A stretch of DNA of 62,261 bases from an uncultured Prevotella sp. (GTDB taxonomy: Bacteria; Bacteroidota; Bacteroidia; Bacteroidales; Bacteroidaceae), in contig URCI01000012.1 of assembly GCA_900546345.1 (NCBI GenBank), positions 1 to 62,261 on the forward strand, in the 5' to 3' direction. A program made the position numbers and the translations under genes. The first letter of the stretch is position 1. The number at the start of each line of letters is the position of its first letter. Positions 1 through 7,512 of this stretch are shown here, one piece after another. Below the pieces are notes generated by a model that saw only the letters and a program-made list of their open reading frames with translations, was not told the DNA's origin and did not search any database.

Positions 1-262
1 CTTTTTAAGACATAAAGACATATTTTTTTTAAAGACATAAAGACATAAAGGACATATATTTTTTTTATGACATAAAGACATAAAGGCATATTTTTTTTAA
101 AGACATAAAGACATAAGGGACATATATTTTTTTAAAGACATAAAGACATAAAGGACATATATTTCTTTTTAAGACATAAAGACATATTTTTTTTAAAGAC
201 ATAAAGACATAAAGGACATGTATTTCTTTTAAAGACATATAGACATAAAAGACATGTTTTCC
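1..262. repeat. AT-rich tandem minisatellite
   Basis: The stretch is built from repeated copies of a core reading roughly AAAGACATAAAGACATA, usually followed by AGGACATATA and a run of T. At least seven imperfect units are visible, with spacing varying between about 30 and 45 bp. It begins at the window edge, so the true length is unknown. No reading frame of note crosses it. It lies downstream of the 3' end of the ethanolamine operon. Function is unknown. Confidence 0.85.
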
Positions 263-379
263 TTTTTAATGATGATAGACTTTGGACAATGTCAATGAGA
301 CCCTTGCTCTCTCAGAAATTGGAAGCCTCACTACCTTGCCCTCTTCAAAGGCGCGGGGAGATTATGTTTCAGGGATGCG

Positions 380-464
380 AGGGCGGGCACAAGACCCGCC
401 CCTACGCTGTCTCCCATGTGGTGTTGCTGGTTTCGCCGTAGGGGCGGGTCTCTGTGCCCGCCCT
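380..464. repeat. GC-rich palindromic element, inverted pair
   Basis: Two arms of the same GC-rich unit face each other. The left arm (380-406) contains GGGCGGG-N7-CCCGCCC and is itself a hairpin. The right arm (437-464) is nearly its reverse complement. The same unit recurs as an array at 5474-5683. The short open frames across it read alike in every copy and are artefacts of the repeat. It resembles a REP-type or small non-autonomous element; no transposase is nearby. Confidence 0.75.
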
Positions 465-598
465 AACATAGCCGCGTCACCTTTTATCGCCCTCACCACC
501 GAATGGCATATCGGAGGATGTTTCCAGCCCCAGCGGGGCACACGCATGGGTAACTCATTTTGAAAATAACCAATGGATGTCACAGACAGTTCCTGCAC

Positions 599-1459
599 TC
601 ACCCTATCGCGATCTTCAGTGCAGTCTTGTGCACTGTGGGAATTTCGTGATAGTATTTTTTGCGGAGGTCGGCAAGCTTGCCGTATTTGGCAGGGTCGTC
701 GCTCTCGTCCTTGAGCGCCGTGCCACTGACGCGTCGGTCAAAGGCGTTGCTGATGAGCCACGTGAGTTTGAAAGCAGCCGCATCATAGTTAAGTCCTTCC
801 GGCCGGATGTTGGAGATGCAGTTGCGCTCGCTCTCCATCCTTCCGAAATAAGGCTTGTAGGTCATATACACGCTCAAGCTGTCGGGTGAAGACAACCCCG
901 GCCGTTCACCGATGAGAATGGCGACAAGCTTGGCGTGCATGAGTTCTGCTATGTCATCAGCGAGTGCCACACGGCTCTGGTGTGCCAGGACGACAGGGCC
1001 CACTGACAAGTGGAGGTCGTGGAGGTAAGGCTGTAGATGTTTCACAAGCGGTACGGCCTGCTTGTGCACGGCCTTGGATGACAGTCCGTCGGCGATGACG
1101 AGCAGCACGTCACAGCCTGGGTAGTGCATGGCTTTGAGACGTGCCCGGCTCTCGTCCGAGAGACGTCGCCCGAGGTCCGGCCGTGTGATGAAGGTCTCGC
1201 GGTTGCCCGCCTTGCTGTCTACCTCGAAGGAGGTGAGGCCGAGGCGTTGCAGGTCCTCAGCGACACGTCGGGCGTTGAATGGCATCTTGATCGAGTCACG
1301 TGCCCTTGCATGAGCCAGTCTGAACTTGAGATAATCATCGGTGAGCACACTGCTGCCCGTCCGACCGAGTGCGATGCGCGCGTCGGTGAACTGCCGCAGC
1401 CATGCCCAGCAGTCGTTCTCCTCCAGGTGTTGTGTTCTGATACTGATCTCTGTTTCCAT
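599..1459 (-). CDS. eutC: Ethanolamine ammonia-lyase, small subunit
   Basis: EutC (286 aa from the ATG) is the light subunit of the adenosylcobalamin-dependent lyase that turns ethanolamine into acetaldehyde and ammonia. The protein carries the family hallmarks: an N-terminal helical part with ARIALGRTGSS, the core CDVLLVIADGLSSKAV, IGERPGLSSPDSLSVYMTY, and SERNCISNIRPEG, which matches the cysteine-containing region near the cobalamin site. A longer frame opens at a TTG (1486), but the ATG at 1459 gives a normal EutC N-terminus. It lies downstream of eutB on the same strand, separated by about 310 bp of repeats, which is unusual for a pair whose products form one enzyme. No EutA reactivase gene is present in the window. 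Confidence 0.95.
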   Translation of the reverse strand: METEISIRTQHLEENDCWAWLRQFTDARIALGRTGSSVLTDDYLKFRLAHARARDSIKMPFNARRVAEDLQRLGLTSFEVDSKAGNRETFITRPDLGRRLSDESRARLKAMHYPGCDVLLVIADGLSSKAVHKQAVPLVKHLQPYLHDLHLSVGPVVLAHQSRVALADDIAELMHAKLVAILIGERPGLSSPDSLSVYMTYKPYFGRMESERNCISNIRPEGLNYDAAAFKLTWLISNAFDRRVSGTALKDESDDPAKYGKLADLRKKYYHEIPTVHKTALKIAIG

Positions 1460-1588
1460 GATGCGTGATGATTTATGCTCCGGCAAGACACGGCTGGTTG
1501 TAACTAGCCGAACAGAACTGACGCACTCAATGAGCGCCTCAGCTTTGTAATCAAGGGGAACAAACTATATTGACGATAACCAACCGAA

Positions 1589-1659
1589 GGCTAACTATGC
1601 TTTACAACTTTCTGACGATAACTAGAGGCTAACTATGCTTTACGGCTTTCTGACGATAA
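1589..1659. repeat. Two 33-bp direct repeats, 38-bp period
   Basis: The segment GGCTAACTATGCTTTAC followed by CTTTCTGACGATAA occurs at 1589-1621 and again at 1627-1659 with two mismatches. A partial third copy of the TGACGATAA part lies just upstream, near 1571. It is part of the repeat-filled gap between eutB and eutC. Confidence 0.85.
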
Positions 1660-1703
1660 ATTGAACCTACGGGAGATGAAGTCGTCACTTGAAGGTAATC
1701 ACT

Positions 1704-1761
1704 CCCCTCTCCCCTTGGAGAGGGGTTGGGGGTGAGGCGTCTATTGGAGAGGGGTTGGGGG
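1704..1761. repeat. CCCCTCTCC hairpin with duplicated arm
   Basis: CCCCTCTCC-cctt-GGAGAGGGG forms a 9-bp stem at 1704-1725. The 18-bp right part, TTGGAGAGGGGTTGGGGG, occurs at 1715-1732 and again at 1744-1761. This type of short GC-rich element is dispersed in many bacterial genomes. It sits just after the eutB stop and could act as a weak terminator or an mRNA-stability structure between eutB and eutC. Confidence 0.7.
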
Positions 1762-1771
1762 GGGCTTCTAT

Positions 1772-3145
1772 TTAGCTCACCAACTTCATAAGAGCGTGTG
1801 TTGGCGAAGCCTGTAGGATGCGGCCATCGCGGTTGAAGAGCTTCATGTCCTCCAGCCACTTCTCGAACTCTGGTGCCGGTTTCTTGCCGAGCATCTTGCG
1901 GGTGGCGATGATGTCGTGGAAGCTCGTGCTCTGATAGCCCAGCATGATGTCGTCGGCGCCGGGTATGCCCATGACATAGTTCACTCCCGCCACGCCGAGC
2001 AGCAAGAGCAGGTTGTCCATGTCGTCCTGGTCGGCTTCGGCATGATTGGTATAGCAGATGTCGCAGCCCATCGGCACCCCCATGAGTTTGCCACAGAAAT
2101 GATCTTCGAGTCCGGCACGCGTGATCTGCTTGCCGTCGTAGAGATATTCCGGTCCGATGAAGCCCACCACCGTGTTGACAAGCAACGGATGATAGCGGCG
2201 GGCCACCGCATAGCAGCGCGCCTCACACGTCTGTTCGTCCACCCCGAAGTTCGCATCGGAGGAGAGTGCCGAGCCCTGGCCTGTCTCGAAATACATGCAG
2301 TTGTCGCCTAAGGTGCCCCTGTGGAGGCTCTTCACCGCCTCGTAGCCCTCGTCGAGCAGCTGTAGGTTGATTCCGAATCCCGCATTGGCTTTCTCCGTTC
2401 CTGCGATGCTCTGGAAGAGCAGGTCGAGTGGTGCGCCGCGGTTGATCATCTCGATGCCCGTGGTGATATGACTGAGCACACAGCTCTGTGTCGGTATGTC
2501 ATAGCCCGAGATGATACCGTCGAGCATCTTCTCCATGTCGATGAGCAGGGGCAGAGAATCACTTGCCGGGTTGATGCCGATGACCGCGTCGCCACAGCCG
2601 TACATCAGTCCGTCGATGATGCTCGCGGCGATGCCTTTGAGGTCGTCGGTAGGACTGTTGGGTTGCAGCCGTGAGGCCATGCGTCCCTGCAAGCCGAGAG
2701 AGTTGCGGAACGCCGTCTCGACGTGGCATTTCTGTGCGGCGAGGACGAGGTCCTGGTTGCGCATGAGCTTCGACACTGCGGCCGCCATCTCCGGCGTGAT
2801 GCCCGGTGCCGCCGCCGTGAGCATCTCGGTGGTCGTGTGATCATTGAGAATCCAGTTGCGGAACTCCCCGACGGTGAGGCTGCTGATCGGCTGGAAGGCG
2901 CGCGCATCATGCGTGTCGATGATCAGCCGTGTTACCTCGTCCTTGTCGTAGTCGATGAGCGGCTCCTCAAGGAAGCGGCGCAGGGGCACATCGGCCAGAC
3001 ACATCTGTGCCGCCACATGTTCCTCCATCGTCTTGGCAGCGATGCCAGCGAGCTGGTCGCCCGACCGGAGCGGAGTGGCCTTGGCCATGAGCGCCTTCAG
3101 GTCAGGAAACGCATAGGAGGTCTGTTCTATCGTGATTCGGTACAT
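1772..3145 (-). CDS. eutB: Ethanolamine ammonia-lyase, large subunit
   Basis: EutB (457 aa) is the catalytic TIM-barrel subunit that binds ethanolamine and, with EutC, adenosylcobalamin. Nearly every block of the family is visible: LRSGDQLAGIAA near the N-terminus, SRLQPNSPTDDLKGIAA, GDAVIGINP, IPTQSCVLSHITTGIE, RGAPLDLLFQSIAGTEKA, LYFETGQGSALSSDANFG, NTVVGFIGPEYLYD, GLEDHFCGKLMGVPMGCD and TNHAEADQDD. Length matches the usual 450-465 aa. The frame extends three codons to a TTG, but the ATG at 3145 is preferred. Before the permease frameshift arose, the permease stop would have been at 3161, leaving about 15 bp and a tight operon. With eutC it makes the whole lyase; no microcompartment shell genes are seen. 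Confidence 0.97.
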   Translation of the reverse strand: MYRITIEQTSYAFPDLKALMAKATPLRSGDQLAGIAAKTMEEHVAAQMCLADVPLRRFLEEPLIDYDKDEVTRLIIDTHDARAFQPISSLTVGEFRNWILNDHTTTEMLTAAAPGITPEMAAAVSKLMRNQDLVLAAQKCHVETAFRNSLGLQGRMASRLQPNSPTDDLKGIAASIIDGLMYGCGDAVIGINPASDSLPLLIDMEKMLDGIISGYDIPTQSCVLSHITTGIEMINRGAPLDLLFQSIAGTEKANAGFGINLQLLDEGYEAVKSLHRGTLGDNCMYFETGQGSALSSDANFGVDEQTCEARCYAVARRYHPLLVNTVVGFIGPEYLYDGKQITRAGLEDHFCGKLMGVPMGCDICYTNHAEADQDDMDNLLLLLGVAGVNYVMGIPGADDIMLGYQSTSFHDIIATRKMLGKKPAPEFEKWLEDMKLFNRDGRILQASPTHALMKLVS

Positions 3146-4706
3146 AGGCTGCAAAATGGTTTAGAAGAAGATCGGGATGAGATAGATCGCCAGGGCCACG
3201 ATGGTGACGGCTGCCGTGCCCCATGCCCCATGCCCAGATCTTATACTCTTTGTCGATATGCCGCTTCTCCTTGACGGTGGGCTCGTCGATCTCGCCGATC
3301 TCCTCCTCCAGCGACGGCATCACGTCTTTGTGGCCACGGGTGTAGAGCGAGAAGTAGAGCAAGGAAGCCACGCCGATGATGGCGGCGGTGATCAGTGCCA
3401 TGCGGTCAGCGAAGCAGAGCATGAAGGCATAGACGACGATCGTGAACCAACTGCCGAAGACACCCATCGGTGCTTTGTAGGGTCGCTTGAGGTCGGGGTA
3501 TTTCTTCTTCAGTCCGATGTAGGCCAGGCAACCAATCATGTAGCAGACAGCCAGTGAGATGAGCGACACCGAGGCGATATAAGTGATGGAGTTGGTGGCG
3601 ATGAGGATGAAGTTGATGATGCCCACGAGGATGATGGCGTTGTTGGGCGTGTTGAAGCGCGGGCTGATCTTTCCGAGGAACTTCGGCAGGCTGTGGTCCT
3701 CGGCCATCGTGTAGATGTAGCGTGCAGGAGCGGCAATGCCCGGGTTGATGGTGCTCAGGTCTCCACCAAAGGTGATGGCGATGCAGAGCAGAATGATCGG
3801 AGCGCCGACGAGACCGGCCGCTTTCAGACCCTCGGCATAGGGCGCGTCAGAGGCGGCGATCATCCCATAGAAATCAGGACTGACGAGGGCCACGAGGAAC
3901 CACTGGAACAGCGCGTTGACGGCAAACACCAGGAACACGCTGAGCTTCAGCGCGCGCGGCAAGGTATACTGCGGGAATTTGGTCTCGCCGCCTACGGAGC
4001 AGCAGGTCTCGAAACCCGTGTAGCACCACCATACCAGGCCAAAGATATACATCATCTCGTTGAACGGCGGCATCTTGTCCATGGTGAAGCCACCGGAATA
4101 AGCGAGGTGGACATGAGGGATCATATAACAGAACCACAGGATCGTCATGCCCCAGAAGAAAAAGATGAAACCGTTTTGTACCTTTCCACTCTGCTTGATG
4201 CCCAGGCAGTTGACCACGAGGAAGATGGCTACCAGACTGCACGCGATCACGCGGTCGTCGATCATGGAGATGTCTACGCCCAAGGCGCTCATCAAGATCT
4301 TGAAGTAGTTGGAGAAGGCCAGCGTCTCACCGGCGCCGATGCCGACGACCGAGATGATATACTGCCAACCGGCGATGATGGCCCATACCTTGTTGAGTCC
4401 ACGCTTGGCGTAGTTGTAGGTGCCACCGGCTTCAGGGAGCACAGCGGCCATCTCGCCATAGATCATACACGGCCAAATGCTCACGAGCAGGGAGAGGAAG
4501 GTGAAGACGATGATCCACGGGCCCACAAGTCCCACCTGTGCGCTGCCGCAGGTGAAGATGCCCACACCCACAACGGTGCCGATGGTCATGCCAATCGATT
4601 CCTTCAATCCCAGGACTCTGACCAGTCCCGGTGCTTTTGCCTTTGCTTGTGTCGCGGCCGCTGTAGCTATAGTAGCGGCAACCGCAGTGGAAGATGACGG
4701 TTTCAT
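3102..4706 (-). CDS. APC-family ethanolamine permease, C-terminus frameshifted
   Basis: This is a 12-TM-type amino acid/polyamine/organocation permease with GTVVGVGIF near the N-terminus and hydrophobic segments through about residue 460. As first gene of an operon with eutBC it most probably imports ethanolamine. The ATG at 4706 is chosen over the upstream TTG. The N-terminus has an unusual Ala/Thr-rich extension of about 25 residues. At 3221-3234 the 7-mer CCATGCC is tandemly duplicated. After it the frame reads a charged, Arg/His-rich tail that runs into the start of eutB and stops at 3102. Deleting one copy gives instead a hydrophobic end, TAAVTIVALAIYLIPIFF, and a stop at 3161 (514 aa). 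The present product therefore lacks its final membrane segment, unless the duplication is a sequencing or assembly error. Confidence 0.85.
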   Translation of the reverse strand: MKPSSSTAVAATIATAAATQAKAKAPGLVRVLGLKESIGMTIGTVVGVGIFTCGSAQVGLVGPWIIVFTFLSLLVSIWPCMIYGEMAAVLPEAGGTYNYAKRGLNKVWAIIAGWQYIISVVGIGAGETLAFSNYFKILMSALGVDISMIDDRVIACSLVAIFLVVNCLGIKQSGKVQNGFIFFFWGMTILWFCYMIPHVHLAYSGGFTMDKMPPFNEMMYIFGLVWWCYTGFETCCSVGGETKFPQYTLPRALKLSVFLVFAVNALFQWFLVALVSPDFYGMIAASDAPYAEGLKAAGLVGAPIILLCIAITFGGDLSTINPGIAAPARYIYTMAEDHSLPKFLGKISPRFNTPNNAIILVGIINFILIATNSITYIASVSLISLAVCYMIGCLAYIGLKKKYPDLKRPYKAPMGVFGSWFTIVVYAFMLCFADRMALITAAIIGVASLLYFSLYTRGHKDVMPSLEEEIGEIDEPTVKEKRHIDKEYKIWAWGMGHGSRHHRGPGDLSHPDLLLNHFAAYVPNHDRTDLLCVS

Positions 4707-4762
4707 AAGCAATAAGTCTTAATTAATCTCTTATATGTTATCACTGATTTATAATTATGGTG

Positions 4763-4793
4763 CAAAAGTAATCAAAATGGAAGAAATAAACAA
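4763..4793 (-). promoter_or_regulatory. Promoter of the ethanolamine operon
   Basis: On the minus strand TACTTTTG (4763-4770) fits the Bacteroidota -7 consensus TAnnTTTG. A TTG at 4791-4793 lies 20 bp further upstream, the expected place for the -33 element. The box is about 57 bp before the permease ATG. Confidence 0.7.
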
Positions 4794-4799
4794 TGATAG

Positions 4800-5322
4800 G
4801 CAACATAAAGTTATGCTTTTGCTAATTCTAATTACACGATGTGTTTAAAATAAATATTTAAATGATATATTGTAATGAGGATCGTGCATATTTGTTACAT
4901 CTTGAAAGATGATTGATATAAATCAATGACATAAAGAAAAAGGATAGGAAGCAATCAACTGCTTTCTGTCCGCCCTTGCATCCTATTTCTCACGCATGGT
5001 ATTTTATGGCGCAGTGGTCAATGTTCGTGTTTGACCTCATTGTCATTCATGCGCACATCGTGCTCGTGTGACCTTTCGGGTCACCTCGGCAGAGGATAGA
5101 GCTGGATCTCTTAGCGTCCCCCGCGCCTTTGCGAGAGACTCATATCCCCATGTGCGCCCTTTAGCCTTCCCTTTTAAGAGTGAGAAGAAAAAAAAGAAAA
5201 TTGTCATGGGCTCACTTCATTGGTTTTTTGTTTTGCCCATGACGAAAATCGCTACCGCGCAAAATTGCACCTGCGGTGCATAAAATATGCGGCCGATAAC
5301 TACACATCAAGATTTCTCAACC
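4800..5322. other. Gene-free gap with an inverted repeat
   Basis: No credible gene is seen. GTCATGGGC (5203-5211) and GCCCATGAC (5235-5243) form a perfect 9-bp stem around an AT-rich loop. The following text, with GCGCAAAATTGC and GCATAAAAT, resembles in inverted form the ATTTTATGCG-type repeats to its right. Short open frames here have no recognisable content. Confidence 0.5.
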
Positions 5323-5440
5323 ACTTTTGAGACATCCCAAGGCGGTGCCGGGATTTTATGCGCCGCAGGCGCTATTTTATGCGTCAAAGACGCAATTTTA
5401 TGCCCCAGCAATTTTCGTCTATTTTCTTTAAAATAAAAAA
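5323..5440. repeat. ATTTTATGCG repeat, copy A
   Basis: It begins with a 40-bp segment (5323-5362) that recurs exactly at 5682-5721. It continues through two hairpin-like modules, GCGCCGCAGGCGC and GCGTCAAAGACGC, each followed by ATTTTATGC, and ends CAGCAATTTTCGTC. Copy B lacks the first module (about 21 bp). The two copies bracket the GC-rich array. Confidence 0.8.
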
Positions 5441-5473
5441 ATATAGTTAGCCACGCAGTGGCAAAGTCAGGGG

Positions 5474-5683
5474 TTAGGGCGGGCACAAGGCCCGCCCCTA
5501 CGCTGGCTCCCATGTGGTGTTGCGGGTATCGCTGTTAGGGCGGGCACAAGACCCGCCCCTACGCTGGCTCCCATGTGGCATTGCTGGTATCGCTGTTAGG
5601 GCGGGCACAAGACCCGCCCCTACGCTGCCCTCATGTGGGCTCATTGGTTTCGCCGTAGGGGCGGGTCTTGTACCCGCCCTAAC
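5474..5683. repeat. Array of GC-rich palindromic units, 61-bp period
   Basis: Three direct copies start at 5474, 5535 and 5596, exactly 61 bp apart. Each begins TTAGGGCGGGCACAAG and continues with CCCGCCCCTACGCTG. A fourth unit lies inverted at 5655-5683. Each unit contains GGGCGGG-N7-CCCGCCC and can fold alone; the inverted last copy can also pair with any of the others. The same element occurs at 380-464. This is not CRISPR: spacers are absent and the whole unit is conserved. Confidence 0.85.
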
Positions 5684-5765
5684 TTTTGAGACATCCCAAG
5701 GCGGTGCCGGGATTTTATGCGTCGAAGACGCAATTTTATGCCCTAGCAATTTTCCTCTATTTTAT
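5682..5765. repeat. ATTTTATGCG repeat, copy B
   Basis: It repeats exactly the 40-bp segment at 5323-5362, then one hairpin module GCGTCGAAGACGC, then ATTTTATGCC and CAGCAATTTTCCTC. It overlaps the last base pairs of the GC-rich array, so array plus flanks look like one composite unit. Confidence 0.8.
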
Positions 5766-5803
5766 TTCTTCCGGATGTCACTAGGGGTGAATAAACAAAA
5801 AAT

Positions 5804-5831
5804 GCCATCCCTTTCTCACGAAAGAGATGGC
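5804..5831. terminator. Hairpin, GCCATC/GATGGC type
   Basis: GCCATC-c-CTTTC-tcac-GAAAG-a-GATGGC folds into a long stem with an A-rich run on its left side, so it would end transcription on the minus strand best. No gene ends beside it. The GCCATC...GATGGC ends recur in other terminators of the window. Confidence 0.6.
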
Positions 5832-6088
5832 CTGGATAGTTGAATAAAAAAGCTTTTGTAACTAACGAACGATATATATTTCTTTTCGATTGCAAAGATA
5901 GACGTTTTATTTGATATAAGCAAATCTTTCACTGTGAAAATACACTAAAAATCAGCAAATAAGCCATTTTCATCAGTAAACAGAAACCTATACCTCAGGA
6001 GAGAAATACAAATTTTCAATAATAGGAACAGAAGCGTTTCATTTTGACTGCCTCGAAAAGAGGAAAGAGATAATAGTTGTTATTTAAT

Positions 6089-6119
6089 TTTGTATTTCCC
6101 TCAGATTGCACTATCTTTG
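6089..6119 (+). promoter_or_regulatory. Promoter of the FabG-like operon
   Basis: TTTG at 6089-6092 and TATCTTTG at 6112-6119 are 19 bp apart, an exact fit to the Bacteroidota -33/-7 pattern. The -7 box lies about 40 bp before the ATG. Confidence 0.8.
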
Positions 6120-6157
6120 CAATGTCATATATATCATAATGTATATACCCGAAGCAT

Positions 6158-6889
6158 ATGAAATACATCTTAGTGACGGGTGGCTCCCGTGGTATCGGCC
6201 GCGCCGTTTGCTTACGTTTGGCACAGATGGGAATGCCCATCATCATCAACTATCGCAGCAACGAGGCCGCAGCAAAGGAGACCCAACAACAGGTGGAGGC
6301 GCTGGGTGTGAAAACCGAGCTGATGCCTTTTGACGTCTGCGACGAACAACAAGTCGACAAGGCGCTGGACGACTGGGAAGATGCGCATCCCGACGACTAC
6401 ATCTCGATTCTGGTCAACAACGCAGGCATCCGCCGCGACGGCGTGATGTTTATGATGAGCGATGACGACTGGCACGATGTGCTGCGCACCACGCTCGATG
6501 GCTTCTTCTACCTCACGCGCCGCATCCTCAAGCATGTCATGCCGCGTCACCACGAAGGCCGCATCATCAACCTTGCCTCGCTCTCAGGTGTCAAAGGACT
6601 GCCGGGACAGGCCAACTACAGTGCCGCGAAGGCCGGACTCATCGGTGCCACGAAGGCGCTCGCACTGGAGACCGCCTCGCGCGACGTCACCGTCAACGCC
6701 GTGGCTCCTGGCTTTGTCGAGACCGACATGACGAAGGATCTCGACGAGGAAGCGCTGAAGAAGATGATACCGATGAAGCGCTTTGCCAAGCCGGAAGAGA
6801 TCGCGGAGGTTGTTGCTTTCCTGGCCTCGCCGGGCGCAGCCTATATCACGGGCGAGGTTATCAATGTCAATGGTGGACTGTATACTTAA
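6158..6889 (+). CDS. 3-oxoacyl-[ACP] reductase, FabG-like SDR
   Basis: This 243-aa short-chain dehydrogenase has the NAD(P)-binding motif TGGSRGIG (residues 7-14), NNAGIRRD, and the catalytic triad S141, Y154, K158 in SLSG...NYSAAK. The C-terminal GGLYT ending is usual for FabG. It should reduce 3-ketoacyl-ACP with NADPH in the cytoplasm. The NNAGIRRD and SLSGVKGLPGQ text resembles the FabG paralogues of Bacteroidota aryl-polyene/flexirubin clusters more than housekeeping FabG, but no other gene of such a cluster is in the window. It is followed after 13 bp by a small exported protein, so the two are probably co-transcribed. Confidence 0.85.
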   Translation: MKYILVTGGSRGIGRAVCLRLAQMGMPIIINYRSNEAAAKETQQQVEALGVKTELMPFDVCDEQQVDKALDDWEDAHPDDYISILVNNAGIRRDGVMFMMSDDDWHDVLRTTLDGFFYLTRRILKHVMPRHHEGRIINLASLSGVKGLPGQANYSAAKAGLIGATKALALETASRDVTVNAVAPGFVETDMTKDLDEEALKKMIPMKRFAKPEEIAEVVAFLASPGAAYITGEVINVNGGLYT

Positions 6890-6902
6890 AAGAGATAAGA
6901 CG

Positions 6903-7430
6903 ATGAAGAAATTATTAATGGTCATGCAGCTGTTGCTCCTATGCTGCACGATGGCTTTCGCGTCTCCCACGACGGGACTCAGCGTACTGAAAGGGCAGCA
7001 TCGTATCCTATGGAAAGTGGACTGGTCGCAGCTGAAGATAGAAGGCATGAACCGAACGGACTGGCTGAAATACCGGCAGGCCGAGCAACCGGAGTATGAC
7101 GCCACGTATGAGTTGGAATATCAGCTCAAGCCACGTATTGTCGACATGGTGACAGGGGCAAACTCCAAACTCACGGGCAAGCAGATGGTCTTGTGCACAG
7201 ACAGTGACTGCACCTACACGCTGGTGCTGCAACCGGTGAGCCTGAGCAAGAAAGGCAACTGCACCGTGAAATGCTATGTCAAGCAGACGATGAGTGGGCG
7301 CACGGTCTATGAGTTTTTTGTACTGGGCCGTGGCGGTGTCTTCGGCTCGATGAGCAACCTATGGGGCGACGGTTTTCAAAATGCCGGCAAGCGCCTGGGC
7401 AAGATGATTATCAACGGCGTGAAGGAGTAA
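6903..7430 (+). CDS. Small exported protein of unknown function
   Basis: The protein is 175 aa with a clear signal peptide (MKKLLMVMQLLLLCCTMAFA, cleavage near residue 20). No lipobox is evident, since its Cys pair lies inside the hydrophobic core and is followed by TMAFA. The mature part is mostly beta-like, with aromatic-rich LWKVDWSQLKIEG at the start and a glycine-rich GRGGVFGSMSNLWGDG near the end, followed by a basic helix. The ATG lies 13 bp after the fabG-like stop and was chosen because the longer frame starts inside that gene. I do not recognise the family. Periplasmic or outer-membrane-associated location is inferred. Confidence 0.75.
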   Translation: MKKLLMVMQLLLLCCTMAFASPTTGLSVLKGQHRILWKVDWSQLKIEGMNRTDWLKYRQAEQPEYDATYELEYQLKPRIVDMVTGANSKLTGKQMVLCTDSDCTYTLVLQPVSLSKKGNCTVKCYVKQTMSGRTVYEFFVLGRGGVFGSMSNLWGDGFQNAGKRLGKMIINGVKE

Positions 7431-7497
7431 ATCGTAATTTGGTTGCACAGACGATGATTTACTGTGTTTACTTTTTCTGATATTCCATCTTTTTTTG

Positions 7498-7505
7498 TAA
7501 CTTTG
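7498..7505 (+). promoter_or_regulatory. -7 box upstream of the cobalamin riboswitch
   Basis: TAACTTTG matches TAnnTTTG. It sits just before the riboswitch, giving a leader of roughly 210 nt before the btuB ATG. The -33 region is T-rich and not distinct. Confidence 0.65.
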
Positions 7506-7512
7506 CAGCGCA

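Noticed and set aside
1..262. Possible CRISPR or origin iterons
   Set aside because: Units are of uneven length, very AT-rich and without unique spacers. No rep or dnaA gene is nearby.
282..598. Short coding frames between the repeats and eutC
   Set aside because: The same peptide text recurs wherever the GC-rich repeat occurs, so these frames come from the repeat.
599..4706. Bacterial microcompartment for ethanolamine
   Set aside because: No shell protein, eutA, eutE or eutD gene is seen in the window.
3145..4712. TTG starts for eutB, the permease and eutC
   Set aside because: In each case an ATG a few codons downstream gives the normal family N-terminus, with no support for the extension.
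5474..5683. Possible CRISPR array
   Set aside because: The whole 61-bp period is conserved, including what would be spacers; the last unit is inverted and no cas gene is present.
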